Part shown: one piece after another, positions 60,492-64,000 of the stretch
How positions within the stretch are numbered: the first letter of the stretch is position 1
Layout: each line of letters begins with the position of its first letter
From: Merdimmobilis hominis
GTDB lineage: Bacteria; Bacillota; Clostridia; Oscillospirales; Ruminococcaceae
Assembly (NCBI RefSeq): GCF_016901855.1
Contig: NZ_JACJKY010000004.1
Location: 62,001 to 126,000, forward strand
Length of the DNA: 64,000 bases
Direction: 5' to 3'
Program-made: the position numbers and the translations under genes
The notes under the pieces: model-generated
The model's input: the letters and a program-made list of their open reading frames with translations, nothing else
What the model was told of the DNA's origin: nothing
The model's database searches: none

Positions 60492-60762
60492 AGATTTATA
60501 TTACGGAAATATTCATCCATATGAGCAGGATATAAAGAAGACCGGCAGAGAATCCGCACTGCTCCGTCTCGTAGTCAAAAACGAAAATGTCCTGCTGGCA
60601 ACGCTCACAGAACAGCAAAAAGAAATCTTTCAAAAGTGCAAAGATGCAGAAAGTGAAATGCACTGCGCATTTGAACTGAGGTCATTTATTGAAGGATTCC
60701 GCCTTGGTATGAAACTGACAGCGGAAGGAATGTACTGTACGGAGGAAACAGACGAAGATTAA
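60478..60762 (+). CDS. DUF6809-like small protein
   Basis: The protein has 94 residues, starting at ATG 60478 after GAGGAG. The opening TTLEDLYYGNIHPYEQ and the closing FIEGFRLGMKLTAEGM match a small helical family (DUF6809) common in gut Clostridia, often near phage or mobile genes. The function is unknown. It may mark the end of the peptide-transport operon or the start of a separate accessory segment. Confidence 0.65.
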   Translation: MTTLEDLYYGNIHPYEQDIKKTGRESALLRLVVKNENVLLATLTEQQKEIFQKCKDAESEMHCAFELRSFIEGFRLGMKLTAEGMYCTEETDED

Positions 60763-60935
60763 AGCAAAAGCTGCATTCAAAACAAGCTGCAAATTGGCTT
60801 TATTTATAGGCGAAAACGCCCGCTGTAAAGCACCTGTGCACGCGTTTAAACGCGCATTCACCATATACAGGGAAGTTGCCGAAAAAGAGATGTTCATCCC
60901 CTAAACGGCGGAAATTACGCCGTTTTAGCGGGAAC

Positions 60936-60980
60936 AAAAAGCACTGTTGAAATCACATCTTTCAACAGTGCTTTTACAAC
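60936..60980. terminator. Bidirectional terminator between converging genes
   Basis: AAAAGCACTGTTGAAA (60937-60952) pairs with TTTCAACAGTGCTTTT (60959-60974), with A and T runs on both sides, so it can serve both strands. A second hairpin, AAACGGCG/CGCCGTTT (60903-60925), lies just before. Between 60763 and 60902 an open frame without a start codon is present. Confidence 0.8.
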
Positions 60981-60982
60981 GG

Positions 60983-61636
60983 TCAGTCAAAGAATTTTTT
61001 GTAAGTTTCATTTACGGCTTCGGCAAATAAAGACCGAGAATGTTTATCCGGATTTTCGTTTCTGTTTTTCTTGTCGAGATACACTTGTCTCATTTTAATC
61101 CAAAGATCATTTTCTTTCAGCCAGTCAATCCTTTCAGGAAGCATATAAAAGCCCTGCGATTGTTCTTTCCAAGAGTAGGAATTGTGTTTTTTATTGAAAC
61201 AAATATATTCCTGGCAGGTGGTTCCCTCCTCATCTTCATAATCATTTACAAACGCGAAATCCACGCTGTGCACGATACGGGAGTTTTGTCTGTCTTTGAC
61301 TTTAATGGTTAGAACTCTGGTCGAGTCCTCTGCGTAATCGTACTCGTAGTTTCGTGCAAATTTATCCAGCGATTGTTTAAATAACAGCTTAATTTCTTTT
61401 GCCAAAAAGCTGTTCTCATCGTCATTGGGATAGATATTGAAGTCAAAATCAAATCCGGTATTCCCCTTCATATCCCTGGTAATTATATTTCGGGAGTAGC
61501 TTCCTACTGCTTTTGCCTGAAATGTGTAATGCTTTGAAAGATCTCTGTGCACCTGATTTAATATCAGCTGTATGTTTTGATACGCCTCGCTCACTTCAGG
61601 GGAATGCTTTGATATAAATTGAAAATCATGTTTCAT
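60983..61636 (-). CDS. Nucleotidyltransferase-fold protein
   Basis: The protein has 217 residues from ATG 61636, with GAAAGGAAG upstream; a longer frame to 61681 lacks a good site. The centre reads FQAKAVGSYSRNIITRDM, then GFDFDFNIYP: the G-S then D-x-D arrangement of polymerase-beta-type nucleotidyltransferases. A third acidic residue is likely in HSVDFAFV. Such orphan enzymes include CCA-like, antibiotic-modifying, CD-NTase-like and toxin types. Substrate and role cannot be told from the sequence. It is monocistronic, and the terminator at 60936 follows. Confidence 0.65.
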   Translation of the reverse strand: MKHDFQFISKHSPEVSEAYQNIQLILNQVHRDLSKHYTFQAKAVGSYSRNIITRDMKGNTGFDFDFNIYPNDDENSFLAKEIKLLFKQSLDKFARNYEYDYAEDSTRVLTIKVKDRQNSRIVHSVDFAFVNDYEDEEGTTCQEYICFNKKHNSYSWKEQSQGFYMLPERIDWLKENDLWIKMRQVYLDKKNRNENPDKHSRSLFAEAVNETYKKFFD

Positions 61637-61735
61637 TTCTTTTCTTCCTTTCAACAATTCCCCCGTCCGACCAAATAGCATAATTGCTAAATCATTATAT
61701 TATACTGCAAAAAGATAAAAAGTCAACATAATTTT

Positions 61736-62701
61736 TTAATCGTTTACCTCTATTATCTCAAGTGCTTCTTCTGCAGTGAGATTGCCGGCAATATAGTCCT
61801 TCTTTGCGTTCTGCGCAGTTTTCATCCAGTTGTCATACATTTCATAGTCCATGTACCGGACATTTTGAAAAGGCATATCGGCGGCACGTTCCAGCCGCTT
61901 ATACATTTTTCTTTGTGTACGGTCGTATGCTTCGATAACCGGATCGCTCTCGGCAAGCTGTTTATGCTTTTGCTTCGGCGCAACCTGCTTGCAGGTTTTT
62001 CCGTCTGCAATAATACGGTCACAGTAAAGTGTTTTCTTTCTGGTTTTCGGAACGAAAAAATTTCCGCAGTTTTCGCATCGTGCAATCATGGGGTTTTCCG
62101 ATAAAAACTGCATCAGAAGAAAAACATAATACTTTACGGGAGCACGGAACAAATATTGTGTTTTGACCGTACCGTCAAGAAGATGAATTGTTTTAAATTC
62201 CGAATGACTCATAAACGGATAACGCCCGCCGTCTATTTTCCCGTCTTTCATATAATCAAGAAAAATATTGTCGAGCACAATTTTGAATGCGTACAGTTCC
62301 TGAATGCAGTATTGTATTTCCGGCATAGCTTCACATATAAACATAGCGGAGCCGTCATCTTCCTGTACACTGTCTTCCAGAAACGCCTGCGTCAGCGTCT
62401 GAATGACCGGTTCGGGTTTAAGACTTTCCAGAAATATATTGACCTCTTTCAGATATGCATCAAAATGATCCATATTGATTTCGCCGTTATTTTCGTAAAT
62501 TGCTTCTGTTATGGCATCGGCGCATTTTTCAGTCTCTTTCATGAAATATAAATATGTTCTCATATCGCGTGCAGAAAAGTTTATCAGCTCGTCCTTAACC
62601 GAAACGGAATCAACGGTTTCCGTTCCGGATTTTGTGACGAGCTTTCTTTTGATTCTGCCGTCTTTTTCTGCGATTACATACAGTCCGTATGGTTGATTCA
62701 T
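61736..62701 (-). CDS. DUF6076-like protein with zinc-binding motif
   Basis: The protein has 321 residues from ATG 62701; a GTG at 62764 would add 21 residues and cannot be excluded. The first 200 residues are helical without known motifs. A treble-clef-like zinc segment is seen near residue 220-260 (ARCENCGNFFVPKTRKKTLYC, in part CENCGNFFVP, then GKTCKQV), followed by a basic helix. This arrangement occurs in the DUF6076 family. A DNA- or RNA-binding role is inference. The gene stands just before the structured non-coding region at the right of the window. Confidence 0.6.
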   Translation of the reverse strand: MNQPYGLYVIAEKDGRIKRKLVTKSGTETVDSVSVKDELINFSARDMRTYLYFMKETEKCADAITEAIYENNGEINMDHFDAYLKEVNIFLESLKPEPVIQTLTQAFLEDSVQEDDGSAMFICEAMPEIQYCIQELYAFKIVLDNIFLDYMKDGKIDGGRYPFMSHSEFKTIHLLDGTVKTQYLFRAPVKYYVFLLMQFLSENPMIARCENCGNFFVPKTRKKTLYCDRIIADGKTCKQVAPKQKHKQLAESDPVIEAYDRTQRKMYKRLERAADMPFQNVRYMDYEMYDNWMKTAQNAKKDYIAGNLTAEEALEIIEVND

Positions 62702-62764
62702 GGTTTGCAGCCATCCCCGTGTCTTGAAGTAAACTTTATGAAAAACAGTGAAGATTACTCTCAC

Positions 62765-63158
62765 ATTTATTCTCTGATTCTGCTTGTTACAATTATATCA
62801 TAAACAGGCAGAAAGAAAAAGCACCAATGACAATTGAATAGCCGTAACGGTGACAGATACAAAGGACAAAGTAAGAGCTGCGCCATGACACGCCTTTGGC
62901 GGAGAGCGAGCGAACAGCGAAAAGGGAATGCGCGATGACCTTCATGCGAGCGCGTCGGCTGTTTTTATCTCTGCGTCCGGGTAAGGAACTTTAACGGGTT
63001 TCTGATGAATACGTAATGAAGGCAAAACATTACAGGTGAACGATAGCCGTTGCGGTGCAAAACAGAAGAAAAGAATAAACAACAAATCATGGGATTACAA
63101 AGTGGCAGAAATGCCGTACAGCTTTTTCTGAAAAGCCTAATTTAAGAGCAAGGAGTTG
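62765..63158 (+). other. Non-coding structured region ahead of the RepA-like gene
   Basis: Apart from one 18-codon frame near 63089-63145 I see no coding signal. The stretch is rich in short inverted repeats (CGCCTTTGGCG near 62890; CGCG/CGCG arms near 62931-62960) and ends a G/C-rich block with GTCGGCTGTTTTTATC. It resembles replication-origin or element-terminal sequence, which would fit the RepA-like ATPase downstream, but this is not proven. Confidence 0.4.
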
Positions 63159-63167
63159 ATGACAGAT

Positions 63168-64000
63168 ATGGGTGTTTTGTCAGCAGAAAGAAAGTCAGCA
63201 ACAGGAATTAAAATGAAAAGGAGAAATATATCTGTGAAAGAAAATGAAAAACTCACTGTCATCGACGGTGAGACACTGATGGATATGCGGCTTGAACCGA
63301 CTGCATATGCTGTGAAAACATTACTGCCGCAGGGACTGTGTGTTCTCGGCGGCGCGCCGAAAATCGGGAAGTCTTGGCTGGTACTTGATCTGTGCGTGCG
63401 CATTGCCAAGGGTGAAGAGATCTGGAATATGGAAACGAAACGCGGAACAGCGCTGTACCTTTGTCTTGAAGACAGCTACGCCCGCATTCAGGAACGGCTC
63501 AATATCATTACCGATGAAGTTCCGCCTAATATTTTCTTTTCCGTCTGTGCAAAGACAATGGCGGAAGGACTTTGCGGACAGATCAGAGAATTTGTATCGG
63601 AGCACCCGGATACCGTGATTGCGGCAATCGACACCTTTCAGATTGTCCGGAAAAGCGATACCGATATTTCCTACGGAAATGACTATCAGGAAATCCGTGT
63701 GTTAAAAGCACTGGCGGACGAATTAAAGATAACAATCCTTCTTGTCCACCATCTCCGTAAGCAGGGAGACAGCGATCCGTTTAATAAGCTTTCCGGTTCG
63801 ACAGGAATCAGCGGTGCGGCAGACGCGGCATATATCCTGGATGTAAGCCGACGCAGTCAGAACGGCGCCACGCTCTATTGCACCGGAAGGGATATTGATT
63901 ACCGTGAGATTGAGCTTCGTTTCTGTAAAGAAAAATGTCTGTGGGAAGCAGTATCCGACAGCCTTGAAAATCCGCAAATTCTCTTGCCGAAAGAAATGAC
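63168..64000 (+). CDS. RepA-like AAA ATPase (DnaB/RecA fold), 3' end off window
   Basis: At least 277 residues are visible, and the frame is open to the window edge. Possible starts are ATG 63159, 63168 and 63213, and GTG 63234; AAGGAG at 63150 and at 63218 support different ones. Walker A is GAPKIGKSW in the segment VLGGAPKIGKSWLVLDL, followed by LYLCLEDSYARIQERL, Walker B VIAAIDTF, and ILLVHHLRKQGDSDPFNKLSGS with the sensor region. This matches the AAA_25/RepA helicase-like ATPases of plasmids and integrative elements. It is therefore a marker of a second mobile segment. Confidence 0.8.
   Translation, partial: MGVLSAERKSATGIKMKRRNISVKENEKLTVIDGETLMDMRLEPTAYAVKTLLPQGLCVLGGAPKIGKSWLVLDLCVRIAKGEEIWNMETKRGTALYLCLEDSYARIQERLNIITDEVPPNIFFSVCAKTMAEGLCGQIREFVSEHPDTVIAAIDTFQIVRKSDTDISYGNDYQEIRVLKALADELKITILLVHHLRKQGDSDPFNKLSGSTGISGAADAAYILDVSRRSQNGATLYCTGRDIDYREIELRFCKEKCLWEAVSDSLENPQILLPKEM

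Noticed and set aside
1-64000. CRISPR array, tRNA or rRNA genes
   Set aside because: No regular repeat-spacer pattern, cloverleaf or rRNA core sequence was recognised by reading; a dedicated scan could still find a divergent tRNA.

Overview
The window looks like a chromosomal segment of an anaerobic, Gram-positive Clostridia member, probably a gut Oscillospirales/Ruminococcaceae-type organism. This rests on the AGGAGG ribosome-binding sites, a sigK-type sporulation sigma fragment, the anaerobic (cbi-type) cobalamin pathway with cobA-hemD and cbiE-cbiT fusions, ECF-type cobalt transport and clostridial DUF families. No rRNA or tRNA gene was recognised.

Layout: (1) 1-6764 is the right-hand part of a mobile element. 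It carries ICE-type cargo (NERD protein, DpnD/PcfM, DUF960, DUF1643, tiny membrane ORFs) and ends in a large serine recombinase. The recombinase stop codon lies on an AATGA core, immediately followed in frame by the 3' half of a sporulation sigma factor (sigK, 6760-7113). This is the arrangement of a skin-like intervening element. (2) 7221-7820 is a cytidylate-kinase-like gene. (3) 8052-22699 is an exopolysaccharide/cell-wall glycopolymer cluster: LCP ligase, CapD-type dehydratase, DegT aminotransferase, priming glycosyltransferase, four glycosyltransferases, nucleotide-sugar dehydrogenase, UDP-GlcNAc 2-epimerase, polymerase and flippase. From about 13 kb onward it is visibly more AT-rich than its surroundings.

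(4) 22978-29273 (minus strand) is a hemA-sirC-hemC-cobA/hemD-hemB-hemL operon making precorrin-2 from glutamyl-tRNA, behind a cobalamin riboswitch and terminator. (5) Facing away from it, 29743-49953 (plus) holds two more cobalamin riboswitches, one before cbiC and one before cbiMNQO-cbiK-D-L-F-G-H-J-ET-A-cobT-U-S-(mini cobU)-cobC-cbiB-cobD-cbiP-cobO. Together these encode nearly the whole anaerobic adenosylcobamide pathway plus cobalt uptake.

(6) 50262-60762 is the most unusual region. Four tandem paralogous solute-binding lipoproteins surround a small peptide gene with nine clustered cysteines, which resembles a ribosomally made natural-product (RiPP/bacteriocin-like) precursor. After them come two MalF/MalG-like permeases, an HlyD-like adaptor, a MacB/FtsX-like permease and two small proteins. 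No ATPase and no recognisable maturase is present. (7) 60983-62701 (minus) holds a nucleotidyltransferase-like gene and a DUF6076-like gene. (8) 62765-64000 is a structured non-coding stretch followed by a RepA-like AAA ATPase running off the window, probably the edge of another integrated element.
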